Below, piece by piece: positions 13,020-23,507 of a DNA stretch of 64,000 bases. The DNA is from Ditylenchus dipsaci. Its lineage: Eukaryota; Nematoda; Chromadorea; Rhabditida; Anguinidae. A program made the translations under genes and the position numbers. Numbering within the stretch: position 1 is the stretch's first letter; each line of letters begins with the position of its first letter. The notes below the pieces were generated by a model. The model was not told the origin of the DNA. It searched no databases and saw only the letters and a program-made list of their open reading frames with translations. The DNA is taken from NCBI GenBank assembly GCA_004194705.1, contig SADC01000473.1, positions 92,585 to 156,584 on the forward strand. The letters are read 5' to 3'.

Positions 13020-13535
13020 AGAGATAATTTTTTAAATAGACACCTTGTTAGTTTCATAATTTTATTTTATGAATTAGTTTTTTTTAATAACTCTGTTATT
13101 GGCTAGTTGAGTAAAAAAAGTAAAAAACATTGCACTGTTACAAAGTCAATACTGTATTTGATTGAACTGAACTATCTTAAACTAGCTTAAAATCAACTTC
13201 AAACTAATTTGTTTTTCCGATGTTTCAAGGGTCGAAACTTGTATAAAGCATGTTCTCAGGCCGCGCAAATCCTTTTCTAGAATGATTTTTTTTATTTGAA
13301 ATCGACTTTGCCTTAAGGGACCAAGGCAAAACAACCTCGAAGGGTACGTATGATGAACCGTATCGTCCTTCTCTTGCAAATATTCAAAGAAGGTTAACAA
13401 ATGGCAGAAAAAGCAATTTTTCGGAAATGGTCAAATTTCCATATTTTGCCTATTACAATTATTTATGACCCTATTTTCATAATAATAATAAAAACTTTTC
13501 GATTTTCCGAAAATTAATTTGGGCACAAATGGCTT
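13020..13535. other. Spacer downstream of PLBD-like gene
   Basis: No gene is seen. It includes one GGGACCAAGGCAAAACAAC module near 13317. Confidence 0.4.
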
Positions 13536-13739
13536 CGAAAATCGCCTACTATAGTTTTTTGGCAACCGGACATTTAGCATAATTTGTGCAATTTGTCCGC
13601 GAACGTTTAGCATAATTTTTCAGTGTGATTCGGGCAAAACAACCGAATCATACCGAAAAATTATGCTAAATGTCCGCGGACAAATTGCACAAATTATGCT
13701 AAATGTCCGGTTGCCAAAAACTATAGTAGGCGATTTTCG
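13536..13739. repeat. Near-perfect 204-bp foldback
   Basis: CGAAAATCGCCTACTATAG and its complement CTATAGTAGGCGATTTTCG bound arms that both read GGCAACCGGACATTTAGCAT outward to inward, closing at CCGAATCA near 13640. A diverged relative (GGCAACCGGAATTTTAGCAT) starts at about 52818. The small frames at 13431-13811 are its arms. Confidence 0.8.
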
Positions 13740-14514
13740 GCTTATTGTTTTGAAAATGTTGAGGGAAGGGCCGAACGACAAAAGTACCGTACAAATCATT
13801 ACAAAAAGCAAGATTAGACTCTTTTCCTGAAACCCTATGTTCTAACTTCAATTCGACGGACCCTTTATCCAGGGCAAGACATCAGCAGCAGAGTACGGGC
13901 AGCAGAATCACGGCTGGCAAAGTTCTGGAAGCCATCACCAAAATTTAACCCAGAATTCAATTTTGAGCAAGTATACCGAGTGGCTGAAAATTAATTCTCT
14001 CAAATATTACAAATGTGAAAACAATGAAAATGAATGAATGAAAACTAACTTTAAGATCGACGACTATAAGTTTCTTGGTTCGCTTTTCTTCCCAATGCCA
14101 GACACGTGGTTCTTCAGTTCAAAGTGGTGAGGAAACGACCAGTGATGTATTCGCGTTTAGCAGCAGTCTTTGAATTCTTTGAATTTGAATCCTGCGCTAG
14201 AAGCTGCTGGTCTTACAGTCAGACCATTCCGTGTTAAGACAAGTCAAGACAAAATAAGTCAGAGAAACGGACTGTTATAAACACTCATTGCTTTACCTAA
14301 TTTTCAGTAATTTTTCGTGAATTTTGATCATCTTTTTTTATATGCCTCATTTTTGATTCACGGCTGCATTTCAGCAAACAAAAAGAAAATCTTAAATATA
14401 TAAAACTTTCACATTTTTGCAAACTAACTATTTTGCAAGAGTTAAATTTGTCCCACCCTTGATGCAAACATGTTTTTCATCAAAGCTCGCCATGAAAAAT
14501 CAATGCCGTAGACT
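13740..14514. other. Spacer, no gene identified
   Basis: No convincing coding frame and no paired repeat ends. Confidence 0.4.
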
Positions 14515-15010
14515 ACGTTATTTGCTTTTGAACGTCAATCGCGAAAGCTGTTCTTTGCTATCTAAAATCCTCGTTTTGTAGGCTGGTAGCTTGTATCTAT
14601 CAATAAAAATGAAGAAGTTAGACAGTTAGACGAAATTTCTTGTAGTCAACAACAAGGTACGCTCGGTTGCATTAGACGGACCGAAAACGGAAAAATAGCA
14701 TACAGCTCAAAAAAGTCTGAAATATGATGTCCTAAATTGGCCCCATTCATAGCGCAAATATAGTCTGCATCAAAGCTCTCCTCACAACACGCTCTAGAAT
14801 AGGCACGGCTATTGAACGTCAATTGAGTTTTCGAAAACTGTCCTGTGGTATCTAAAATTTGTTGTTTTGTAGGCTGGTAGCTTGCATCTATCAATGAAAT
14901 TGATCAAAAGTTAGACAGTTAGACGAAATGTCTTGTAGTCAACAACAAACGTTCAGTTGCATTAGACTAGCAGAAAACAGAGAAATAGCTTACACTTGAT
15001 ACAGGTAATA
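14515..15010 (+). repeat. Tandem duplication of about 290 bp
   Basis: Two adjacent, diverged copies (about 14515-14720 and 14810-15010) share in the same order TTTGTAGGCTGGTAGCTTG, CATCTATCAAT, AGTTAGACAGTTAGACGAAAT, TCTTGTAGTCAACAACAA and GTTGCATTAGAC. The frame at 14646-14894 (-) crosses the duplication and looks incidental. Confidence 0.65.
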
Positions 15011-15956
15011 TGAAATTTAGTGTCACAGATTTTTCGTATAAATAGCAGCTCCTGGCGAAATTCTACTCAGTTATATTTTATTTTATTTTCTTCTCTTATA
15101 TTCTTTATTCTTTTTTATTTTTTTATTTTCAAATATATTGCAGTCTTTACATTTTTCGACAATTCAAAAGAAAGTTTTATAATTTTGAACTTTGGTCTAA
15201 ACCCTCAGAAAAGGGGAAACTGGGTTTTTCGGCCCAAACGAAAAACTACGGCCTGATCTATTTTTAGTGGATCAGAAAAAGAATTAAATGAGGAATCTTT
15301 TCAGCGAATATTTTTGGCTGAAAGAATGCAAGACGCCTCTGAAGTTTGCTTGTCGTCTAAACATGACTTCTATGTGCCATAACTTTCTACACATACAATC
15401 TTTTTTGACGATTTTTAGCGTAGATATCATATCACCTAGAGACAAGCTTTTAAAAGACAAGTTTTATTTGAAAAATTGAACTACCTACCCACTCCTCCGG
15501 CATACCTATCTACTACACCTGACAGCCTCTCTACTTAATTTTACAATCTACTTAAATGCGATAAAGAAAAAAATGTAGACTAACGCCAGGATTCGAACTT
15601 CCGAACTTTTAGAATGACCCTCCTTGGTCTCCCAAAGCAATTTGAGATTCACCCCAAAATGCCTTGGACCCCCTGTGGTTTTTTCAAATGGCGATTGGAG
15701 ATTTTCACTGTTTTCACACTAATTTGAAAAATGGGCTCTGTTACGCTTCTCGTCTCAGCCATTGCTGTCGATTAAAAAAATAGTGGCAAAATAAAGATTC
15801 TAGGCTGAGTTATGAAACTTGAAAAACGCAAATACTATATAGAGATTGGAAATTCGATTGTGTTTTCGATATTTCGAAATGAACAGAAGTTTATGTTTGT
15901 TTCATCCAATTTATATTGTATGCTTTTTCAGAAATCCACTTTTTGATTAACAAACA
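15011..15956. other. Spacer, no gene identified
   Basis: Frames at 15020-15256 and 15288-15479 are T-rich and without domains. One CCTTGGACCCCCTGTGG module lies near 15661. Confidence 0.35.
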
Positions 15957-16301
15957 ATGAGCGTTCAACACATTTCTTTATTTTTCTTTTTTGGATTACT
16001 AGTCAAAGGGTACGTTAAAAATAATTTTATATCTTTTTTTGTGGAAATCATGTTAGCTTTCAAAACAATTCCAATAAAATTTTCTCATCGCAATCTCTCG
16101 CCTGATTCAAAATCGTGTTTAGCTCTGTATTTTATTGTAGCTATTTCTTTGAGTTATTCTCAATTTGCGGATTATTTAAGTAGCCACAAAATGAGAGTGA
16201 ATTTGCCTAGGACGAGTATTGAAAAAATATGCGCCGAACACGATTTTGTTATGCGTGAGGAAGCAATGAGAAAATTTACAGTATGCAAAAAATTTGAATG
16301 A
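15957..16301 (+). CDS. Uncertain small ORF with signal-like N terminus
   Basis: An open frame of 114 codons. Residues 1-18 (MSVQHISLFFFFGLLVKG) resemble a signal peptide or signal anchor. A second hydrophobic run (LALYFIVAISL) lies near residue 55. The C-terminal third is charged with two Cys. No family is recognised. A donor-like GGTACG follows residue 18 and an acceptor-like TTGTAG precedes the third part, but the phases do not join, so the single-exon reading is given. It directly precedes the 16462-19693 inverted-repeat element and could be unrelated to it. Confidence 0.3.
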   Translation: MSVQHISLFFFFGLLVKGYVKNNFISFFVEIMLAFKTIPIKFSHRNLSPDSKSCLALYFIVAISLSYSQFADYLSSHKMRVNLPRTSIEKICAEHDFVMREEAMRKFTVCKKFE

Positions 16302-16461
16302 TTCACAATTCGAAATGATTGTAAAATTGACATAGCCATAGCTACATGGGGTAATTTCAGGAAAAAAATTTGGAATAAATTCTAAGGAGGTTTAATAAAA
16401 GGTAGTGAATTAATTAAAAACTAAATGAAATAATGAGACGCTACTAGCGAAAAAAGCCCTT

Positions 16462-19400
16462 AAGTATTCGGCCTTTTCAAAGTCACTGTAAATACCCTTT
16501 AAAACAACAAGTTCAGGCTCAGCCCTCAGGCTGAGGGGTAGTCTAGCGTACGGAAGTCGTGACTAATAACTGTGTTACACACTTTTTTGCTGGGTCTGGG
16601 ACATATATTCAGGCACTTATTACTTAAAGTTGAAAAAGTGAAAATCATTGGGAATGATATTCGCTAGGAGGGTCAATAATAATAATAATAATAATTTCAG
16701 TGTTTTTATGAATAATATAAATATGACTATCAAATGCGTTGAAAATGGAAACGCTATCTATATAATAGACATTCTTTCGATAGTGGCAAGCAGTACTCGT
16801 CGTTTTTGAAAGAAATACTTGATATTTGTTCCATAAATAAAACGTTATGACTCTCAGACGTAACTCTGAAATTGAATGGTAAAGTATAAAGTTTTGGTAT
16901 TACTTCCATTTCGACCACCTTCTCTAACTTTTCGAGAAGTAACCCAGATATACTACGATCAACAAGATAACGGGAAGATTCCTCAACAATTTCCCATTCA
17001 AAATTTTCAACTTTTCTCAAAAAAATTTACTTTACTTTTTAAATAATATATGTCTTATAAGGTTCAAATTCTGATATAGTGTTATCTCAATATCAGGATT
17101 TTAGCACCATGCTGTAGCGCAGCTCAAAAACTAAAAACCGTGTTTACAAAATAAATTTTAAATATGAGAACGTTGAGATATGTATTTCTTTTAAAATAAA
17201 AAAGTGACTTAAATTTAGTTTTCTTCATTTTCTTTTATTTTTTTCAGAAATGTTTTTTAATGCCTTATTTCAAGACTATGATTTTCAAAAAAAATCTGTT
17301 AACTGAGTTTCGTAGTCCTTGAGTTGTGCTACGAAACATTTGTGTCATTTTTTCAAAAGCTGTGTTGGCACTTAAATGTGCAAAATTTAGTGTAATAAGA
17401 TAGTTTCTTCGGTGAACGGTAAATACTATTCAACAGAGCGAAAATGTATAAAAATAAAGTTTTGCTAGCAAAATCCAAGGCATAATCCAAGCCTGTTTAA
17501 ACGCACACAAAGTGCTCGCTTGGCCGTTGTAGTCTTCAAGAGGGGTCCAACCGAAGAAGTACCAACCTTTTTTATATTTTTATCACGAAATATTTTTTTA
17601 GATGTAACAAGACTATAACAAGAAGCAAAGCACTGAATAAATTAGGCTTTGCTGAGGGATCAATTGTCTCTTTACATTTTACACATAATTCTGTGGACCA
17701 AGAAGTTGAATCTAATGTTAGACAAGGATAGTAGCTGATACCAGTTAGTGAACAAGGCGACTAATGTTGTGAAGTTTATGAAATACCAAAATGAAATTTC
17801 CTGTCTCTTCTATCGCTTGTGATTATTGAATTACTTATCATTGAGAAAAAGATTTCAATTAAAAGAAACACATGTTTTGCTTTGTTCTATCTTGTAGCGT
17901 ATTCGTTTCTAGAAATTGTTTCAACAAACTGCAAATAAAGAATTACTATTTGGCAAAAAAGAATACGAATTCCACAATATCTGTCAAAAACTTGGCTGGA
18001 GTCAGAATTACAGGGTGGGGCAAAAAGATTCGACCACTTTTAGAATTTTTTATCAAGAGTTTTCGCGCACTGGTGAAATCTCAAAAAAATTTTGAGGTTT
18101 CAGCCATCAATTTGTAACTGGTGTTAGAAAATTTCTGCACGAACTTTCGGGCTCAATATTCAAAATAAAATTTTGCAATAAAGTTTCCCAACACAAAGCT
18201 TTCGAAGCCCTTTCCTTTTATAAATATCAATGTCTTGAAAATTCTTTGTCATCTCATTTTTTCTTCGCTCAACTTCTTCTTCATCAGGCTCTGTAGAAGG
18301 CGCAAGTCTCACTTTTTCAGATTATCTAAGAAAAGCAATATTAATAAGAACAAACCAACCACTAAAACAATAACGGCTGAAAAAGTAGAGCAGCCTTGCC
18401 ACAAAACATGTTTGGCGCAAATATATTTTTCAAAAAAAATGTATAAATATATTTTTCAATTTTTTTCTATCGCCATAATGTATATTTTACAACGTATTAT
18501 ATCGTCTGTTATCAGTTTTATCGGAATTTTTTTGATTTCACAATGCGATTTTTTTAGAAGAAATGCAACGCAAGGCTAACGATAAAACTACCTGGTGCTA
18601 TCACTTCATGAAAATGGACAACAGAACAAAAGCCCAATGCAAAGCATGCACCAAATCAATGGTACAAGACGAACATGCCTCCACTGCTCTCGAATATCGC
18701 CTATAATTTGTCTCAGGAATTTAGTTTTGGCTACAAAGTTGGATCCTCGATATAAGATACACTTTTTCGCAAAAAAAATACTTATTAATTTTCATAAAAT
18801 ATATTTTTATCTCAAGACAATCCATTTCTGCACTATCGGATTTGCCGTATTTCCTATAATAAGTCACCCTGCTCTAAAAACTCACCCCTTTTACTTTGTG
18901 CACCTATATCTCAAAAAAAGTTCAGGAAAGAAGAAGCAAAACGGTGATGGCAAGAATCAAACCTGCAGCTTTCAGTTCGAAGGGCTGAAATTTTATTTTG
19001 AATATTGAGCCCGAAAGTTCGTGCAGAAATTTTCTAACACCAGTTACAAATTGATGGCTGAAACACTATATCAGAATTTGAACCTTTTAAGACATATATT
19101 ATTTAGAATTTAAAGGCAATTTTTTTGAGAAAAGTTGAAAATTTTAAATCGGAAATTTTCAAGGAATCTTCCCGTTATCTTGTTGATCGTAGTATATTTG
19201 GTTTACTTTTCGAAAAGTTAGAAAAGAGGGTCGCAATGGAAGTAATACCAAAACTTTATACTTTACCATTCAATTTCAGAGTTACGTCTGAGAGTCCTAA
19301 CGTTTTATTTATGGAACAAATATCAAGTATTTCTTTCAAAAACGACGAGTACTGCTTGCCACTATCGAAAGAATGTCTATCATTATAGATAGCGTTTCCA

Positions 19401-19693
19401 TTTTCAACGCATTTGATAGTCATATTTATATTATTCATAAAAACACTGAAATTATTATTTTTTATTATTATTGACCCTCCTAGCGAATATCATTCCCAAT
19501 GATTTTCACTTTTTCAACTTTAAGTAATAAGTGCCTGAATATATGTCCCAGACCCAGCAAAAAAGTGTGTAACACAGTTATTAGTCACGACTTCCGTACG
19601 CTAGACTACCCCTCAGCCTGAGGGCTGAGCCTGAACTTGTTGTTTTAAAGGGTATTTACAGTGACTTTGAAAAGGCCGAATACTTAAAGGGGC
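16462..19693. mobile_element. 3.2-kb element with 0.6-kb terminal inverted repeats
   Basis: Arms 16462-17088 and 19065-19693 are near-identical inverted copies. Outer parts share TTAAGTATTCGGCCTTTTCA and the family D block with CGACTTCCGTACGCTAGAC. Inner parts end at CAAATTCTGATATAGTG. A second inverted pair, 18098-18165 with 18998-19064 (TTTCAGCCATCAATTTGTAA), abuts the right arm, so elements appear nested. Each arm keeps a related 88-codon frame (16754-17020 minus, 19125-19388 plus). The interior frames at 17872-19008 have no recognisable transposase motif. Confidence 0.7.
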
Positions 19694-19937
19694 ATGCCCA
19701 CGCCCGTCATTTTCAATTTCAAATATTTGAATTCCCGTGCACCACCTTTTCGTAAGAATACAAGACGATTTTGTTTTTTCTTTTCATTTCAAATAGTTTT
19801 CTGGTGTTGCTTTGTCGTTTCACTAGGGAGCGCGACATTTTTCTAGCGAACATTTTCCTTCAGCTGTACGCTAGCTGTCCTTCGTATAGATTTTATGTCT
19901 TCTTGGGGACCTAGCAAATTATTATTGTCAATTTTAG

Positions 19938-20142
19938 GATGTCGTTGAACGCTGCAAGCAGGTTTGAAACAGTACTCTCCATGTCAAGTTGCGTAGTAAC
20001 GAAGACGCTTGGACCTGGTGCTCAGTCTGCTCTTCGTGCTCTTGCTCGCTCTGGTTTGAAGATTGGCCGCATTGAAGATGTCACATCTATTCCATCGGAT
20101 TGCACTCGCAGAAATAAAGGTCGTGGTGGTGGTCGACTCTAG
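19938..20142 (+). pseudogene. RPS14: Broken 3' part of ribosomal protein S14 (uS11)
   Basis: RPS14 is a small-subunit ribosomal protein at the mRNA exit region. The C-terminal part is clear: [19 protein letters not shown], then KIGRIEDVT and a basic RGGGRL tail ending at TAG. Upstream, in another frame, 19938-19994 reads DVVERCKQV, an in-frame TGA (19965-19967), then NSTLHVKLR, which continues the family alignment. Between the two about 14 nt are missing, including the conserved Ala-Thr-Gly-Gly turn. The N-terminal two thirds of the gene are absent. TCAATTTTAG directly precedes the homology like a splice acceptor, so it may be a copied genomic exon rather than a processed copy. The stop is a substitution, not a homopolymer slip, so decay is likely real. 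Confidence 0.85.
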
Positions 20143-20994
20143 ACTATCTCATTGCTGTATGTCCTCTTTCATGTTATTGTTAACTGTTGAAATTCGAGAT
20201 TTCCGATAAAGCACTTTCTTAATTTACTGTCTACATGATTTCCGGTTTTAGTTGTGCGAATGCAGAACGAACTTAATCATGAGTCTAAAATACGTTTGAG
20301 TCCGTCCTTACATACGCTAGCCAACCTTCGCCTGAGCCTAAATTCTAAAAATTAGAAAAAGTAACAACAAGGAGAACCAAGGCAAAAAAACCCCTATTGA
20401 GGGATAGGGCCTGTTTGTCTTCTAATTTTTAACATTCAGTTTATAGAGATTTATCCTGTGCTTGATCAGCATTGTCGATAAGTAGACATTTGGCCCTGCA
20501 AAGAGTCACTCTATTTGGGCCACTAGTGGATCGTGTTTTGGCCATTTGTGGATCCTTGAAGCCTTGTTTTGAGAAGCTGAGGGGAAGGGGTGGTGTTGAT
20601 ATCAGCGTGTTCCTTTTTCAGTAACTTTATTATTTCTAAACAAATAATTTTGTTGTGTCTACAGGCTCTGGATTTCAGTTTATTCAGCTGTTTCTATCAA
20701 CAACACGGTTCCCTGTCTCTAAATAAGGAGCTTTCATCAAGTTCATTATTGAATCACAAACAAGTATAACGCATTTCTTATTCGCTTTTCTGCCTATAAT
20801 TATTAACGAAAACTTTAGAAAAAATATTATTCTCAACAAAATTTAATTTTTTTTGTTGAGAATGATAATTTCATATTGCATTTTTTAGCAAAAACGTCTG
20901 CTGCTTGCATAATAGGAAAAATTAAAGAATGGAATGTGTTTTAAGTGGCTTCTTTTTCATCTAAAATCAAAATTGATTCCATCTTATTTTTACA
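20143..20994. other. Spacer with half-copy of repeat family C
   Basis: 20288-20342 carries GAGTCCGTCCTTACATACGC and CGCCTGAGCCTAA (family C half). A GGAGAACCAAGGCAAAAA module follows. Near 20815-20865, TTCTCAACAAAATTTAATTT and AATTTTTTTTGTTGAGAA form a short hairpin. Confidence 0.5.
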
Positions 20995-22101
20995 ATGCTT
21001 CGGTTTGATTTAGTTTTCTCTATTATTTCAGCTTTTTTCGTGGTCTATGCAGGCTCTAATAAGACTAACTGTATTCAAGTAATTCGTAATGCAGCTAAAC
21101 AAGGAACTTTGGAGGAACTTCACAAGTGTATAACAGACAAAGGAGCTACGGATTTCGGCGATGAAAAACAGTTCAATAATGCTTTCCTAGAATGTCTTAA
21201 TGGTGATACCAGTAATATTGAGTGCTGCCTAGACAAGGGTGTAACAGGGTAATACTTTTCAAAAAATAAATATTTTAATTTTCTTATATTCTTTGTTCTT
21301 TGATTCAATATTCATATTTATATTTTATGAGAAAAATTGAAAATGTTACAATAACTAAAATTAAAAGAAAGCATAAACTCTTTAGAAAAATAGGTGTTTT
21401 TATAGATAAAATACTTTTATGGTAATTTTACTAAAGGTTGAAGTATATGTAAAATTACTTTTCTACAATTCTGAGTAGAGATGATGGCTTGACCTTTTTT
21501 GGGATTAGACTAGACGGAATTTGAATTGAAAATTTCGGGACGGGACACGCATAAATCTTGGATCGGGACGGGATACCGGGACATGAATTTGTCCGGGCAG
21601 GCGAGAATTTTCTCGTCCCGTCACCATCTCTAGTTAACTGTAATCAGAAGTTGAAAGTAGTTTTTGAAAATTCGATTTTTCGGGATTAGACAAGACGGAA
21701 TTGACTGTAATTAGGACCGGAAATTCCATGAATTTGTCCGGGCGGGCGGGAATTGTCTCGTCTCGTCACCATCTTTAGTTGGCTGTAATTAGAAGTTTGA
21801 AGTAGTTTTTTAAAAATTCAATTTTTCGAGATTAGAAAAGACGGAATTCGAATTAAAAAATTTCGGGACGGGACATCGGGACGGGACAGGCATAAATCTT
21901 GCATCGGGACGGGATTCCGAGACGGAAAATTTCATGAATTTGTTCGGGTGGGCTGGAATTGTCCCGTCCCGTCATCATATCTAATTCTAAGCATACTTTT
22001 TCAGAAAATGTATTCGTATATGCAATGGCACTGTTCCTCAAAACCTTGAAGCCGCAGAGTTTGACGACCTGCGAGTATGCAAGAGCGCATTCCATGCTTA
22101 A
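20995..22101 (+). CDS. Secreted DB-module-like cysteine-rich protein
   Basis: Two exons, 20995-21248 and 22005-22101, joined GG/GTAATA to TTTTTCAG/AAAATG in consistent phase, encode 116 residues. Residues 1-21 form a signal peptide (MLRFDLVFSIISAFFVVYAGS). The mature chain has an N-glycosylation-type NKT and cysteines spaced as C, C, then FLECLNGDTSNIECC, KCIRIC and a final VC. The core CxxG(6)CCxxxGV(n)CxxxC resembles the DB module (InterPro IPR002602), a domain expanded in nematodes. Its function is unknown; it is presumably extracellular with disulfide bonds. The 756-nt intron holds a complete hAT-type insertion. The start was chosen because the signal peptide begins exactly there. Confidence 0.65.
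21476..21983. mobile_element. Non-autonomous hAT element, copy word CGGGACGGGA
   Basis: The ends TAGAGATGATG and, inverted, TAGATATGATG are flanked by ATTCTGAG (21468-21475) and ATTCTAAG (21984-21991), an 8-bp target duplication with one mismatch. The interior is built of repeated TCGGGACGGGAC / GTCCCGTC words around three related units. No transposase remnant is seen. It lies inside the intron of the DB-module gene. Confidence 0.8.
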
Positions 22102-23507
22102 AATATGACATCGACAAATGCTAATCTTTCAAACAAAACGGTTGAAAAATATATCTAACTTATATTTGATATTTTTTTGACAATAGATAAATTATTGAAG
22201 TAACCAAAACTTGTGAAAAAGTTTTGAAAAACTCATACAAATTAATAGTGTTAATGAATTTTTATCAAAAAGAAATTTCTTCATCTATAGTTCTGGCCAC
22301 CAAGCTTTCTGGTTGTTGAGTTGACCAATAGTACATATGCGGTTAAATACTTTTTTCTTCCCACCCTTTCTGAAGGCTTTAGGATCCTAATATGGAAAAT
22401 TCATCATCACTTTTAAAAAACAGACGATTAATCCCCACTTACGGGAAATTCATTTAGCGCGGGAAAAGCCGTATGCGGGCATATATATATACTAGAAACG
22501 GTATCTTTTTCTGCATTCATCCCCCTCTTACTTTTTGGCGTTTTTTTATTCGGCTACAGTACACTATCTCTATCTGGCCGAAATCAGGTTCTGACCATTT
22601 CCAAAGCAGTTTTAGACTGTCGTTATGATAAAAAAAACTCATTTTTAAGGCCCGGAAAGTTAGACATGATTCCATGTGCTCCGAGTGGTCAAAAATGCAT
22701 ATAGAGTATCTTTTTGGTTATTTTCAAACTGTCTTGATTATCTAGCTGAATGGATGGATCCGCTTAACTTGGATGGTGTCATACTCAGTAAGTGCTCAGG
22801 CTCTAATTGTTCCAGCCATTAATACGTAACTTTCATCGTGCTTAGTGAAAGATTGGGCCCTATATTATACAGGGTGACCGATATGAACCCGGCACCCCAA
22901 CTTTTTTAAAATTCGCGATTTTTTTAAAATTTTAAAATTTTCAAATTTATAATTGGGTCGGGGTGCGGGAGGTTTCGCCTTGGGCTCCCTGTTGTTTTTT
23001 ATTGTGATTTTTTAGGCTCAAGCTTAGGTAAGGTAGGCCAGTGTGCAGGGTGAACAAAAACAAACTCTACATTTTTTTTGAAAAATTTTAGTTCTAATTT
23101 TTTAAATTTTCGTTGCTGTTATTTGTAAACAGTGTGCTCATAAATATTTTCTGTGTTTTCTTAAGCTTAGTTAGCTCCCAGGTAGCTTGGTAACACTGTA
23201 AACGATTTTCTGGGGAAATCGATGGGGCAAGGAGTTACCTACGCAAATTTTTTCATAAATGTCCGTGTTTTTATGACTAGCCCTGTACAGCCTTTCCAAG
23301 TTCTAATTTTTTTTTTACCACTTTCACATCCATGACATATTAAACTTGAGACCAAGATTGTCAATGTACATTTCATTTTAAAAACCAAAAAATTAAAAAG
23401 GAAAAAGTTGGCACTTATTAGAACTTGAAATATACAGATCATCTCAACAACATCATGCTTCATATAAGATAATTTTCTCCAAAAATACGGATAACATAAT
23501 CATCCAT
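22102..23507. other. Spacer between convergent genes
   Basis: No gene is seen. It contains one TTTCGCCTTGGGCTCCCTGT module (about 22974) and a TTAGGTAAGG family C fragment (about 23022). The frame at 23239-23463 (-) is not supported. Confidence 0.4.
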
